Assembly: GCF_011250645.1 (NCBI RefSeq)
Contig: NZ_JAANNO010000012.1
Coordinates: forward strand, 1-64,000
Reading direction: 5' to 3'
Source: Motilibacter aurantiacus
GTDB lineage: Bacteria; Actinomycetota; Actinomycetes; Motilibacterales; Motilibacteraceae
DNA: 64,000 nt
This document shows, in pieces, positions 43,058 through 52,189 of the stretch (positions are counted from its first letter, which is position 1; each line of letters begins with the position of its first letter). The position numbers and the translations under genes are program-made. Under the pieces are notes generated by a model that was given only the letters and a program-made list of their open reading frames with translations, made no database searches and had not been told where the DNA came from.

Positions 43058-44869
43058 ATGCGTCGCCTCGCCCGGCCGCTGCTCGCGCTGGCCGTGTCCC
43101 TTGCCGCCCTCGCGGCGCCCGCTACCGCCGGCGCCGCCGCGAGCACGCCCCGCCACACCGCGGAAGGCGGCGCCGCCGGGGACACCAAGACCTCCTGCGT
43201 CTACACCGCGCACAAGGTCTCCCGCATGGCCGACTTCTCCTCGCTCGTCGGCCGGGAGTCCACCTGCGCGGTCGTGTTCAACGACGTCGCCACCGACTGG
43301 GCGACCTGGTCCAAGCCCTGGTTCCTCACCCACAGCAGCCCGGAGTACAACTGGGCCTCCTGGTACCGGGCCGGCAACGGGACGCGGACCCTCGTCGTGA
43401 CGCAGGCGCTGGTGCCGACGACGCTGCCTGCGGACTGGCGGGCACGCGGCGCGGGCGGCGAGTACGACGGCCAGATCCGCGAGTGGGCGGCGAACCTGGT
43501 CCGCCACGGCCTCGGGGACGTGGTCGTCCGGCTCGGCCACGAGGCCAACGGCGACTGGTACTTCGACCACATCGGCCGCAGCGACGCGGAGTACGCCGAC
43601 TGGCGCGCCTTCTGGCGGCGCTTCGTCCTCGTCGCCCGGTCGGTGCCGGGCGCCGCCTTCGAGTTCGACTGGACCGTGAACGCGGGCTACCGCGGAGTGC
43701 CGTTCGAGAAGTACTACCCCGGTGACGATGTGGTGGACATCATCGGGATCGACCAGTACGACGTCCTCGCGATCGTGCCGTGGCCGGTGCCGGTCACGCC
43801 GGAGGCACGGTGGCAGGCGATCCTGCGGCAGCGGTACGGCATCACCGAGCTCATGGCGTTCGCCGACGCCCACTGCAAGCCGCTCAGCCTGCCCGAGTGG
43901 GGCCTGCAGCCGGCCGGCTCGGGCGGGGGCAGTGGTGGCGGCGACGACCCGTACTACGTCGACCGCATCGCCGAGATCGTGCGCACCAGTGCCGTGCGCT
44001 ACCAGGGGTTCTGGCACAAGGAAGCTCCTCCCAGCCAGATGGCTCTGGAAGCGAACCCCGGCGCCCTCTCCGCGTATCGCTCCCACTTCGGCGCCCGGGG
44101 CGACGCTCTGGGCGATCCGGTCGTCGCCGCGGCGCCCTCGGCGGCCCCTCCCGCTCCCACGCCTGCTGCGGCCGGGCCGACCACGCCCTCCACGACACCT
44201 GTCCCGTCGCTGCCGGTGGCGTCGCCGATCGCCCCGGCGGCCGCTGCGGCGCCCGCTCCCCCGGCGCCCGCGGCCCCGGAACCCGCTGCGCCGCCGACGG
44301 TCGCCGCTCCGGCCGTCCCCGCTCCCGCTCCGGCCGGGGCCTCGCCGAGCGTCGCCGCGGGGGCGCGGGCGGGGACGACGTTGCGCGTGCCGCGCTCGGC
44401 GGTCCGTGCGCGGGCAGGCGCTCGGCTGACCCTGCGCGGGTCGCTCTGCCGCGAGGGCGTGGGCCTGCCCGCCCGGCGGGTACGCCTCGAGCGGCGGACC
44501 TCGGCCGGCTGGGCCCTCGTCGCCACCCGGGCCACCAGCACCGGGGGCGGCGTGACGTTCCCCCTGCCAGCGGTGGCCAGCGCGACGTACCGGATGCGAT
44601 TCCTCGGGGCCGCGGGGCTGCCCCCCGCTGCCAGCGCGACCGTGCAGGTCACGGTGACGCCGAAGCTCACCGCCCGGGCCGGCAGGAGGGCCGTCGTCGG
44701 CACGGTGCTGCCGGCCAGGCGCGGGACCCCGGTGGCCCTCGTCCGGGCCGGACGGGTCGTCGGGAGCGGCCGGACGGACGCCTCCGGCAGGTACGCCCTG
44801 CGCGCCCTGCGTCCGGGGGCGTACACCGTGCGGGCGGCAGGCACCGCGGTGCCGGTCCACGTCCGCTGA
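43058..44869 (+). CDS. secreted GH26-like glycosidase with Ig-like C-terminal domains
   Basis: 603 aa from ATG 43058; signal peptide about 1-28. One GH26-like domain (about 40-350) with the same catalytic set as domain 1 of the neighbour: GHEANGDW and LPEWGL, and the conserved YYPGDDVVDIIGIDQYD. A Pro/Ala-rich linker of about 100 residues follows, then two beta-sandwich domains (RVPRSAVRARAGARLTLRGS and TPKLTARAGRR...GRYALRALRPGAYTVRAAG) of the Ig and carboxypeptidase-regulatory type, likely for cell-wall or polymer binding. It is divergent from its paralogue and ends eight bases before the polysaccharide operon's last gene. Confidence 0.85.
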   Translation: MRRLARPLLALAVSLAALAAPATAGAAASTPRHTAEGGAAGDTKTSCVYTAHKVSRMADFSSLVGRESTCAVVFNDVATDWATWSKPWFLTHSSPEYNWASWYRAGNGTRTLVVTQALVPTTLPADWRARGAGGEYDGQIREWAANLVRHGLGDVVVRLGHEANGDWYFDHIGRSDAEYADWRAFWRRFVLVARSVPGAAFEFDWTVNAGYRGVPFEKYYPGDDVVDIIGIDQYDVLAIVPWPVPVTPEARWQAILRQRYGITELMAFADAHCKPLSLPEWGLQPAGSGGGSGGGDDPYYVDRIAEIVRTSAVRYQGFWHKEAPPSQMALEANPGALSAYRSHFGARGDALGDPVVAAAPSAAPPAPTPAAAGPTTPSTTPVPSLPVASPIAPAAAAAPAPPAPAAPEPAAPPTVAAPAVPAPAPAGASPSVAAGARAGTTLRVPRSAVRARAGARLTLRGSLCREGVGLPARRVRLERRTSAGWALVATRATSTGGGVTFPLPAVASATYRMRFLGAAGLPPAASATVQVTVTPKLTARAGRRAVVGTVLPARRGTPVALVRAGRVVGSGRTDASGRYALRALRPGAYTVRAAGTAVPVHVR

Positions 44870-44877
44870 GCGCGGCG

Positions 44878-46194
44878 TCATGCCGGCCCCCATTCGGCCC
44901 GGCGCCGCCGCAGCACCCAGGCGGCGCCGAGGCCGAACAGCACCACGTTGAGCACCTCGCCGGCGAGCCAGGCCCGGCCTACCTCCGCGAGGGAGTCGGC
45001 GGACGTCAGCACGAGGCCGATGACGAGGGCGGCGTTGGCCAGGTTGACGAACACGCTGAAGAAGACGCGCCGGTCGAGCAGCAACACGGTGCCGAACACG
45101 TAGTTGGCGCCGACGAGCGCCGCGGAGACGATCAGGTAGCGCAGCAGCGTGCTCGCCCCGGCGTCGTAGCTCGAGCCGAAGAGCGACAGCAGCAGCGGGG
45201 CGCCGGCGTAGGCCACGCCGAGCACCGGGAGCAGCACGGCGGCGAGCAGGAGGGAGCCCTTGCGCAGCAGCGCGAGCCGCCCGGCCTCGGCGTACGAGCC
45301 CTCCGCGAGCATCGAGCGGCTGACCATGTTGCCGAGCAGGAAGAGCAGATTGGCGACCTGGTACGCGACGTACCAGAAGCTGGCTTCGGCCGTTCCCAAC
45401 GTTCCGACGACGAGGAGCGGCACCACCATCCCGGGGATGCTCCCGGTCATCGCCGAGGCGTACGCGCCGGCGGAGAAGCGCCAGAGCGCGTCCAGCGCGC
45501 CGCGGTCCATGCGCAGCCGGGGCCGGTAGCCGTCCCGCCGGCACAGCGTGAGGACCAGGAGGGAGGCGCCGATCAGCCACGCCGCCGTCTGGGCGCAGTA
45601 CGCGGCGAGCGCTCCGAGCGGCAGGAACGCCACGAGCGCCCCCAGCCGGACGGCGCTGCTGACGCAGGTGACCGCGACGACCCGGCCGCTCGCCCGGTCG
45701 GCGACGAAGACCGCCTCGACCACGCTGAGCAGGCCCGAGGCGAGCGTCCCGAGGAGCAGCGCGGGGACCACCGCGGCCCCGCCCTCGGCTCGCAGCTCGG
45801 CCGTCAGCGGGCTGAGCGCGAGGACCAGCGGGACGGCGACCAGGGCCATGCCGGAGGCGGTCAGGCAGGTGTCGAGCATGGCTGCCCGGTCGCGTGCGGT
45901 CGGCAGCATGCGGACGACGGAGTAGCCGAGCCCGAGCCCGGCGACGTTGACCGCCAGGGCCGTGGCCGAGAGCGCGGAGGTGGAGACGCCGAGCTGCGCG
46001 GGCGGGTAGAGCCGCGCGGCGATGAGCGTGAAGCAGAAGCCGGCGGCGGCGCCGAGCAGCTGGTTCAGCACCAGCAGGAAGGACCCGCGGACTAGCCCGT
46101 CGGACAGCAGCCGCCGCGCGGCGCGGACGGGGCCCCGTCGCGGTGCGGGGACCGAGGCCGCACCCGCGGGGACCTCCCGCTGCGAGACGGTCAT
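44878..46194 (-). CDS. Wzx-like polysaccharide flippase
   Basis: 438 aa from ATG 46194, about 12-14 membrane helices. Typical MATE-like/Wzx pattern: N-terminal GSFLLVLNQLLGAAAGFCFTLIAARLYPPAQLG, and later GNMVSRSMLAEGSYAE and LLRYLIVSAALVGANYVFGT. It would move lipid-linked repeat units across the membrane. Last gene of the operon; its start overlaps the acetyltransferase stop by four bases. Ends eight bases from the convergent glycosidase gene. Confidence 0.85.
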   Translation of the reverse strand: MTVSQREVPAGAASVPAPRRGPVRAARRLLSDGLVRGSFLLVLNQLLGAAAGFCFTLIAARLYPPAQLGVSTSALSATALAVNVAGLGLGYSVVRMLPTARDRAAMLDTCLTASGMALVAVPLVLALSPLTAELRAEGGAAVVPALLLGTLASGLLSVVEAVFVADRASGRVVAVTCVSSAVRLGALVAFLPLGALAAYCAQTAAWLIGASLLVLTLCRRDGYRPRLRMDRGALDALWRFSAGAYASAMTGSIPGMVVPLLVVGTLGTAEASFWYVAYQVANLLFLLGNMVSRSMLAEGSYAEAGRLALLRKGSLLLAAVLLPVLGVAYAGAPLLLSLFGSSYDAGASTLLRYLIVSAALVGANYVFGTVLLLDRRVFFSVFVNLANAALVIGLVLTSADSLAEVGRAWLAGEVLNVVLFGLGAAWVLRRRRAEWGPA

Positions 46195-46766
46195 CGGCGC
46201 CGTCCCCTGGCCTCGATGGTGCGGACGACGACGGCGGGATTGCCGGCGACGACGACCCAGGGCGGGACCTCGCCGCGGACGACCGAGCCGGCTGCGACCA
46301 CGCTGCCCTCGCCGATGGCCGTGCCGGGCAGCACCACCACACCGCGGGCGAGCCAAACGTCGTCGCCGATCGTCACCGGCGCGGTGCGCACTCCCGCGCC
46401 CGGCTCGATCTCGTGGAAGTTCGTGTCGTAGACGGCGCAGAGGTCCCCGATGCGGACCCGCGAGCCGATGGTCACCGCCGACTCGCAGTGCACGACCGTC
46501 CCCTGGTTCAGGAACACCTCATCGCCGAAGCTGATGACCCCCGAGGGGCCGCAGCCGATGCCCACCGGGAACTGCGCGCCACCGATGCTGAGCCGCCGCC
46601 CGGCCACGATGCGCCCGCGGTTGGAGATCCGCGGCCGCGGGCCGGTGACCGACGGGTACGCGCCGTGGGCCACCTTGTGCAGGCGCAGCAGCGCCTCTGC
46701 GCGGGCCACTCGTACGCCCGCCGCTCCGGCCTGCGCAGCCGCCCGGAGCGCGGAGCCGCCGCTCAC
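46191..46766 (-). CDS. left-handed beta-helix (hexapeptide) acyltransferase
   Basis: 191 aa, GTG start at 46766. Hexapeptide-repeat rungs are clear (VISFGDEVFLNQGTVVHCESAVTIGSRVRIGDLCAVYDT, then VTIGDDVWLARGVVVLPGTAIGEGSVVAAGSVVRGEVPPWVVVAGNPAVVV), with the His of the CoA-acetyl site probably in NFHEIE. WbbJ/Maa-type sugar O-acetyltransferases have this form. It probably decorates the exported polymer. Overlaps genes on both sides by four bases. Confidence 0.9.
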   Translation of the reverse strand: MSGGSALRAAAQAGAAGVRVARAEALLRLHKVAHGAYPSVTGPRPRISNRGRIVAGRRLSIGGAQFPVGIGCGPSGVISFGDEVFLNQGTVVHCESAVTIGSRVRIGDLCAVYDTNFHEIEPGAGVRTAPVTIGDDVWLARGVVVLPGTAIGEGSVVAAGSVVRGEVPPWVVVAGNPAVVVRTIEARGRRR

Positions 46767-47896
46767 GCCCCCACCGACCCGGCCGGCTGCAGAGCGCGCG
46801 GCTCGGCCCCTGCCAGCTCGCCGAGGAACAGCTGGGTGGCACGCGCCGCGTCGTCCCAGCCCCAGCTCATGACACCGGCGTGCCCTGCCGCACCGCGGGC
46901 GGCCAGCTCCTCGGACCGGGCGGCCAGGGCTCGCTCCAGGGCGGCCCCGAGCCCCCCGGGCGAATAGCGGAAGCAGGCCTCGTCGGGAAGGTCCGCCAGC
47001 GCGGCGAGCCGGGGCACGACGAGCGGCCGGCCCATCGTGAGGGCGAGCCGGGCCGAGCCGCTCGTGGTGACGGACCGGAAGGGCAGGACGACCGCGTCAG
47101 CGGCGCCGAAGTACGCCGCGACCTGCCCGTCGGGCACGTGGCCGAGGCGGAGCTCGACACGGCCGGCGCAGCGCGCCGCGGCCCGGTGGAGCCGCCGTGC
47201 GAGGCCGCTGTCGGAGCACCGGCCGGCCACCACGACGCGGGCGCCGGTGCGATCGAGCAGGCCCGCGGGCAGCTCGGCGACCGTGTCCAGCAGGTCCTCG
47301 ACGCCCTTGTAGTCCTGCACCGCCCCGAAGAAGAGCAGCACGCGGCCGGCGGGCGGGATCCCGAGCAGGGCTCGCGCACGCTCGCGCGGCGGGACCGGGC
47401 CGTACACCCCCGGATAGGGGCCGTGCGGGATCTCGGCGACCGGAGGCAGCCGCGGCACGAGCTCGGCGAGGCGGCGGGTGGTCTCGCCACCGTGCACGAT
47501 CACTCCGGATGCGCGGCGCAGCAGGGCCCGGCGAGCGCGGACGTCGTCGGCGAACACGCGCTCGTGCGGCAGCACGTTGTGCGCCGTCCACACGACTCGC
47601 ACCCCGCAGAGGCGGGCGGTCCCGAGGAGGACGACGAACCACGCCTCGGCGAGCCGACGCAGCCAGGGCAGACGGGCCCTTCCGGGAAGCACGAAACGGT
47701 AGACCCAGTGCAGGTGAAGGACGCGCGTCCCGCGGGCGCGCTCGAGGAGCAGCTGGATCGGCAGCAGGGCCAGGTTGAGCGTGTGGCTGCGCGTCGCCTC
47801 CCCCAGGTAGCCGACCGTCGCGCCGCGTGCCCGCAGCTCGGCGTAGAGCAGCTCCTGGTACGGGTTCGGGTCCCGCGGGTAGGCGGTGACCCTCAT
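46763..47896 (-). CDS. glycosyltransferase family 4-like (GT-B)
   Basis: 377 aa from ATG 47896. GT-B fold with the N-terminal VLHLHWVYRFVLPG and VWTAHNVLPHERVF, then a donor-binding half with LLFFGAVQDYKGVEDLLD and FRSVTTSGSARLALTMGRPLVVP, typical of retaining GT4 enzymes. Probably cytoplasmic, adding a sugar to the lipid-linked oligosaccharide. Overlaps the GT2 gene upstream and the acetyltransferase gene downstream by four bases each. Confidence 0.87.
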   Translation of the reverse strand: MRVTAYPRDPNPYQELLYAELRARGATVGYLGEATRSHTLNLALLPIQLLLERARGTRVLHLHWVYRFVLPGRARLPWLRRLAEAWFVVLLGTARLCGVRVVWTAHNVLPHERVFADDVRARRALLRRASGVIVHGGETTRRLAELVPRLPPVAEIPHGPYPGVYGPVPPRERARALLGIPPAGRVLLFFGAVQDYKGVEDLLDTVAELPAGLLDRTGARVVVAGRCSDSGLARRLHRAAARCAGRVELRLGHVPDGQVAAYFGAADAVVLPFRSVTTSGSARLALTMGRPLVVPRLAALADLPDEACFRYSPGGLGAALERALAARSEELAARGAAGHAGVMSWGWDDAARATQLFLGELAGAEPRALQPAGSVGA

Positions 47897-48789
47897 GCGC
47901 GGGCCTTCGCCACGTGGCTGAGCGCGCCGGCGCCGTAGCAGAGATGGTCCAGCAGGGTGCGCAGCGGCTGGTGCCGCCGGTTGCGCCACAGCGGCAGGAG
48001 GAGCAGCAGCGGGTACGGCCGCAGGCGCAGGGTCAGGGGCAGGCCGAGCAGGAACACCGGGTACGCCACGAGGATCGGGTCCTGCCGGGCCATCGTCGCC
48101 CACCGCTGCCGGTTCCGGTGCTTGAGGTAGAGCCGGGCGCGGCCGGCGCCGTAGTACCAGGCGCGCTTGGCCTGCCGACGGGCGCCGCCCCACTCGTGGT
48201 CGAGCCGCGCGCCGGCGACCCGGCGGATGCGGTAGCCGGCGTCGTTCAGGCGCCAGGTGAAGTCGCTGTCGGAGCAGTAGTCGAAGGCCTCGTCGAAGCC
48301 CGCGACCGCGTCGAAGGCGGCACGGGTGAAGGCCAGGTTGATCGTGGCGCACTCGGCGACGTAGTCCTCCGTCACCGTGTGCGCGTCGTAGACGCTCGGC
48401 CCGCCGAGGCTGCCGGTCACCCCGCACGTGACCGACTCCTCCCCGCGCACGATCGGCGCGACCAGCTCCTCGAGCCACCCCTCGTGCGGCCGGCAGCCGG
48501 CATCGGTGAAGACGACGACGTCGCCGGAGGCCACGCGTACGCCGCGGTTGCGCTGCTCCGGGATCGTGATGCGCTTGCCCGGCACCGGGGCGAAGTCGAC
48601 CCACCGGACGTCGGGGTGCGAGCGACGGATGTCGTCCAACCGCCCCTGCGACGCGTCGACCACGACGAGCTCCACGACCGGGTCGACCGGCAGCGCAGCC
48701 GCGGCCGCCGTGCCCGCGTCGGCGAGCGCCGTGAGGGTGCCGTCGAGCGCCCGCTCGTTCTTGCTGATGACGACGACCGAGACACGCAT
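47893..48789 (-). CDS. glycosyltransferase family 2 with C-terminal membrane segment
   Basis: 298 aa from ATG 48789. GT-A fold: VSVVVISKNERALDGTL, VELVVVDAS, VVFTDAGCRPHEGW (in place of the DXD), and FDEAFDYCSDSDFTWRLNDAG with the ED-type acid. A hydrophobic stretch (PVFLLGLPLTLRLRPYPLLLLLPLW) near residue 250-275 could anchor it to the membrane. Start overlaps the polymer-like gene's last base. Confidence 0.87.
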   Translation of the reverse strand: MRVSVVVISKNERALDGTLTALADAGTAAAAALPVDPVVELVVVDASQGRLDDIRRSHPDVRWVDFAPVPGKRITIPEQRNRGVRVASGDVVVFTDAGCRPHEGWLEELVAPIVRGEESVTCGVTGSLGGPSVYDAHTVTEDYVAECATINLAFTRAAFDAVAGFDEAFDYCSDSDFTWRLNDAGYRIRRVAGARLDHEWGGARRQAKRAWYYGAGRARLYLKHRNRQRWATMARQDPILVAYPVFLLGLPLTLRLRPYPLLLLLPLWRNRRHQPLRTLLDHLCYGAGALSHVAKARA

Positions 48790-51074
48790 CAGCGGAAGAC
48801 CTCCGAGGATCCGGTGGAGTACACGACCGCCTTGTAGTGGTCGAGGAAGGCGGCGGGGAACTCGTAGGTCGCCTGGAAGCGGCCCGCGCCTCCGCGGGCC
48901 CGCCCGTCGACCACGTTGCGGGACGCCGCGAAGACGTACGCCCGCTGGTCCAGCGCGCCCGGCGCGAGGTCGGGGAAGATCCCGTCCTGTCGGCCCGAGT
49001 GGGCGAGCAGCGTCAGCTGGCCGTAGCGGTCGGTGTAGACGGGGGCGTCGGCCTTGACGTTGCGCCCCAACCAGCGCGCCGCCGCCACGTCCTGTGGGCT
49101 GGTGTCGAAGCGCTCGACGTGCTCGCCGCGGTCGGACAGGTTGCCCGGCGGGGTGCCGCCGACGAGCAGCGGGCGCAGCCCGGACGCGTCCGTGAAGGCC
49201 AGCGTGAGCGCGGCTGCAGCCACGAGCGTGCCGAGCGGGGCCGTGGCGGCGCGCCGCTTCCGGGCGACGGCCGACAGACGCTCCGCGAGCAGCCCGAGGC
49301 CGATCACGAGCACCACCGACGTCTGCAGCGCGAGCCGCTCGGGGTTGTAGGCCACGGACACGGACCCGCTCAGCCGGGTGACGGCGGTCAACGCCAGCAG
49401 GACGAGGGCGAGAAGGGCGAGCTCGCGGTCGCGGCGCCCGCGCAGGAGGGTGACCGCCAGGTGGAGGGTGCCCACCACCAGCCCGAGGTTGAACAGCTGG
49501 CGGAGCAGCGTGACCGCCGCCGCCACCGGGCCGGCCAGGCCGGGAGCCGCACCGGCCTCCACCGGCGCCGCGGAGGCGACCGCAGGGAAGCGCGCCTGCT
49601 CGCTGGGGCCGTACGGCAGCAGCCACGGCCGCGACGAGTACCTGCGGTCGACTTCAGCGAAGTACTCGGCAGGCGTGGTCGTCTCGGTGACGTTGCCGGA
49701 CAGCCACGTCGACAGCGCGGAGCCCCCGGAGCGGTTGGGCAGCAGCTGCACCCCGTCCTGCGACAGCGCCGACGCGAACGACGTCACGTTCGTCGTGGAC
49801 TCGGTGACCTCCGAGTTCCACACGAAGGTGAACCCCGCCATCCAGAGGACGAGAACCGCGCTGAAGACCGGCTTGGACGTCCGCGGCCGCCGGGCGAGCA
49901 GCCGCCCCAGCTCGGCGAGCACGGCCACCGCGCACAGGGCGAGCACGGTGACGTACGCGCTGGAGTAGTGCGACAGCACGAGCCCCGACCCCAGCACCAG
50001 CAGCGCGCCCTGCACGCCGGCGCGCGGCCCCGTCGCCAGGAAGGCGGTCACCAGCAGGGCGACGAAGAGCAGCAGCCCGGCCTCCTGCCGGGCCAGGGCC
50101 GGCATCTGCGGCACCAGCGTGCCCTGCAGCACCACCAGGGCGCCGCACACGTACGCCGTGCGCGGGCGCAGCCACCGGCAGGCCAGGGCGTACACGCCCA
50201 CCGGCAGCAGTGCGCCGAGCGCCGGGTAGAGGACGGTGAAGACGTGGACGCCGTCGACCCCGCTGAGCCGGGCCAGCGCGACCGGGACGGCCGTGATGCT
50301 GAGCATCGCCGCGTACGCGTCGCCGGGGACGACCAGCCATCGGGACGCGGCGAGGGTCCGGGAGAAGACCCCGAACTCCTGCTGGATGTCGAAGCCGTAG
50401 AGGCCCTCTCCGTGCAGCGAGTAGGACCAGAGCAGGGTCAGGAAGGCGGCGTAGAGCACGACGGGGCGCAGCGCCTCCGGCGCGGGGCGCAGCAGCGGAG
50501 TCGCGACGACGAGCAGGCCGGCGGCCACGACCGCGACGCCGAGGGCGGCCGGGCCCCGCCCGCTCCCCAGCAGCTGGGCGCCCACTGCGGCGAGGAGCGG
50601 GACGGCCAGAGCCGCCCAGGCCCAGGAGACGCGGTCGGGCACGCGGGGCCGGGGCAGCTCGGCGTCGCGCAGCAGGCACACCGCCGCGAGAGCAAGGAGG
50701 GCCAGGTCCAGGGCGACGAGCAACGGCACGGTGCGCAGCGGTCGGCCCTGCCCCAGGGCGCCGAGCAGGGCGTTCTCGGCCAGCACGACCAGCGTCAGCA
50801 CCGCCAGGCTCGCGGCCGGGACGACGACCGCCCGGGCCGCCCCACCGACCTCCACGCGGAGGGCACGGAGCAGGAGCGCGCCCGGCACCACGAGCAGGAA
50901 CGCGAGCGCCAGCACCGTGGCCGACGGGTTGGCCCTGGCCGCGACGGCGAGGTGGAAGGCGGCCCCGGCCGCCGCCGGCCAGGCCAGGTCGGCCGGGGTG
51001 ACCCGCCGGACGACGACCGGGCGGTCGTCGACGAGGGCGCCCTGACGCGGGATCCGGACGGGCGTGACGGTCAC
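48789..51074 (-). CDS. large polytopic membrane protein (DUF2206-like), polysaccharide polymerase candidate
   Basis: 761 aa, GTG start at 51074, with about 14 membrane spans and a large exported C-terminal region (about 640-761). A conserved-looking GFDIQQEFGVFSRTL loop sits in the middle, with DGVHVFTVLYPALGALLPVGVYAL after it. This layout is like DUF2206 and GT-C-type or O-antigen polymerase/ligase proteins. No Wzy signature was firmly recognised. It is the best candidate for polymerase or lipid-linked sugar transferase in the operon. Confidence 0.65.
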   Translation of the reverse strand: MTVTPVRIPRQGALVDDRPVVVRRVTPADLAWPAAAGAAFHLAVAARANPSATVLALAFLLVVPGALLLRALRVEVGGAARAVVVPAASLAVLTLVVLAENALLGALGQGRPLRTVPLLVALDLALLALAAVCLLRDAELPRPRVPDRVSWAWAALAVPLLAAVGAQLLGSGRGPAALGVAVVAAGLLVVATPLLRPAPEALRPVVLYAAFLTLLWSYSLHGEGLYGFDIQQEFGVFSRTLAASRWLVVPGDAYAAMLSITAVPVALARLSGVDGVHVFTVLYPALGALLPVGVYALACRWLRPRTAYVCGALVVLQGTLVPQMPALARQEAGLLLFVALLVTAFLATGPRAGVQGALLVLGSGLVLSHYSSAYVTVLALCAVAVLAELGRLLARRPRTSKPVFSAVLVLWMAGFTFVWNSEVTESTTNVTSFASALSQDGVQLLPNRSGGSALSTWLSGNVTETTTPAEYFAEVDRRYSSRPWLLPYGPSEQARFPAVASAAPVEAGAAPGLAGPVAAAVTLLRQLFNLGLVVGTLHLAVTLLRGRRDRELALLALVLLALTAVTRLSGSVSVAYNPERLALQTSVVLVIGLGLLAERLSAVARKRRAATAPLGTLVAAAALTLAFTDASGLRPLLVGGTPPGNLSDRGEHVERFDTSPQDVAAARWLGRNVKADAPVYTDRYGQLTLLAHSGRQDGIFPDLAPGALDQRAYVFAASRNVVDGRARGGAGRFQATYEFPAAFLDHYKAVVYSTGSSEVFR

Positions 51075-52189
51075 GCAGCGCTCCGCTCCGCGGCGGGCCG
51101 CGCAGCGCCAGCAGCGGCCCCTCGGCGCGGCGCCGCGAAGCGAGCGCGCTCGGACAGCAGGCCGGAGGCGAGGCCGGCGTCGCTGGCGGCCTCCTGCAGG
51201 GCCTGGACGTAGGGGTAGAGCAGGAGCTCGGGCCGCCGCTCGCGCACTGCCCGGACCGGCCAGGTGGCGAAGAGCGCCTGCGGCAGGGCGAGCGCCCCCA
51301 CCGCGAGCGCCGGCCGGCGCAGCAGCGCCGCGGCGGTGACGCCGGCGAGCACGGCGACCGGCAGCGGGTAGGCCGTGGGCGAGAGGCCCTCGTGCTTGAA
51401 GTACATCCGCGCGTTGCCCCGGCCGTAGGCACGGCTGCGGCGCAGCGTGTCCGCGAGCCCCGGCTCGAAGTCGTGCTCGACGAGCGCGTCGGGGACGAAC
51501 AGAGGGGGCACCTCGCCGCCCAGGACCTGTCGACGGCAGAAGTCCTCTTCCTCCCCGCCGAAGCGGAACCTCTCGTCGAACCCGCCGAGGCGCTCGAGCA
51601 GCTCGACACGGAAGGCCATGCTGGCGCCGACGACGGAGCTGACCGGGCGTCGGCCGCTGCGACGTTCCGGAAAGGCGCTTCGCTGCAGGTACAGCCCGAG
51701 ACGGCGGGCCAGCCCGTCGCCACCCTCGAGCAAGGAGGCCTCGAGGGGGCCCAGCGGGTTGTTCTCGCGCAGGTAGCGCAGCACGAAGGTGTCGGTACGG
51801 CTCCCGCGGACGGCCCCGCCGCAGGCCACGAGGAGGGGGTCGGCGTCGAGCGCGCCCAGCAGCCGCTCCACCCAGTCAGGTCGCGGGCGGCAGTCGTCGT
51901 CGGTGTACGCCACCACCGGTGCCGCGGCTGCGCGCCAGCCGGTGTTGCGGGCGGCGGCCAGCCCGCGGTTGCGCGCGTGTCGGACCACGCGGACGCCCGC
52001 AGCCGCCGCCACCGCGGCGGTGTCGTCGGCGGACCCGTCGTCCACGACGAGGACCTCGATCTCGTTGCGCACGGTCTGCGCGGCGAGAGCCTGCAGGACG
52101 TGGGGCAGGGTGTCGGCGCCGTTGTAGCAGCAGACGACGACCGTCGCCCGGGGCGTTCCTCCCCTCACCCCTGTCCCTTCGGCGGTCAC
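51071..52189 (-). CDS. glycosyltransferase family 2 with C-terminal membrane segments
   Basis: 372 aa, GTG start at 52189. GT-A fold motifs: ATVVVCCYNGADTLPHVLQAL, VLVVDDGSADDT, VVAYTDDDCRPRPDWVERL (TDDD metal site) and RFGGEEEDFCRR. Several hydrophobic stretches follow at about 285-345, so it may be membrane bound. Overlaps the neighbours at both ends by four bases. Confidence 0.88.
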   Translation of the reverse strand: MTAEGTGVRGGTPRATVVVCCYNGADTLPHVLQALAAQTVRNEIEVLVVDDGSADDTAAVAAAAGVRVVRHARNRGLAAARNTGWRAAAAPVVAYTDDDCRPRPDWVERLLGALDADPLLVACGGAVRGSRTDTFVLRYLRENNPLGPLEASLLEGGDGLARRLGLYLQRSAFPERRSGRRPVSSVVGASMAFRVELLERLGGFDERFRFGGEEEDFCRRQVLGGEVPPLFVPDALVEHDFEPGLADTLRRSRAYGRGNARMYFKHEGLSPTAYPLPVAVLAGVTAAALLRRPALAVGALALPQALFATWPVRAVRERRPELLLYPYVQALQEAASDAGLASGLLSERARFAAPRRGAAAGAARPAAERSAA

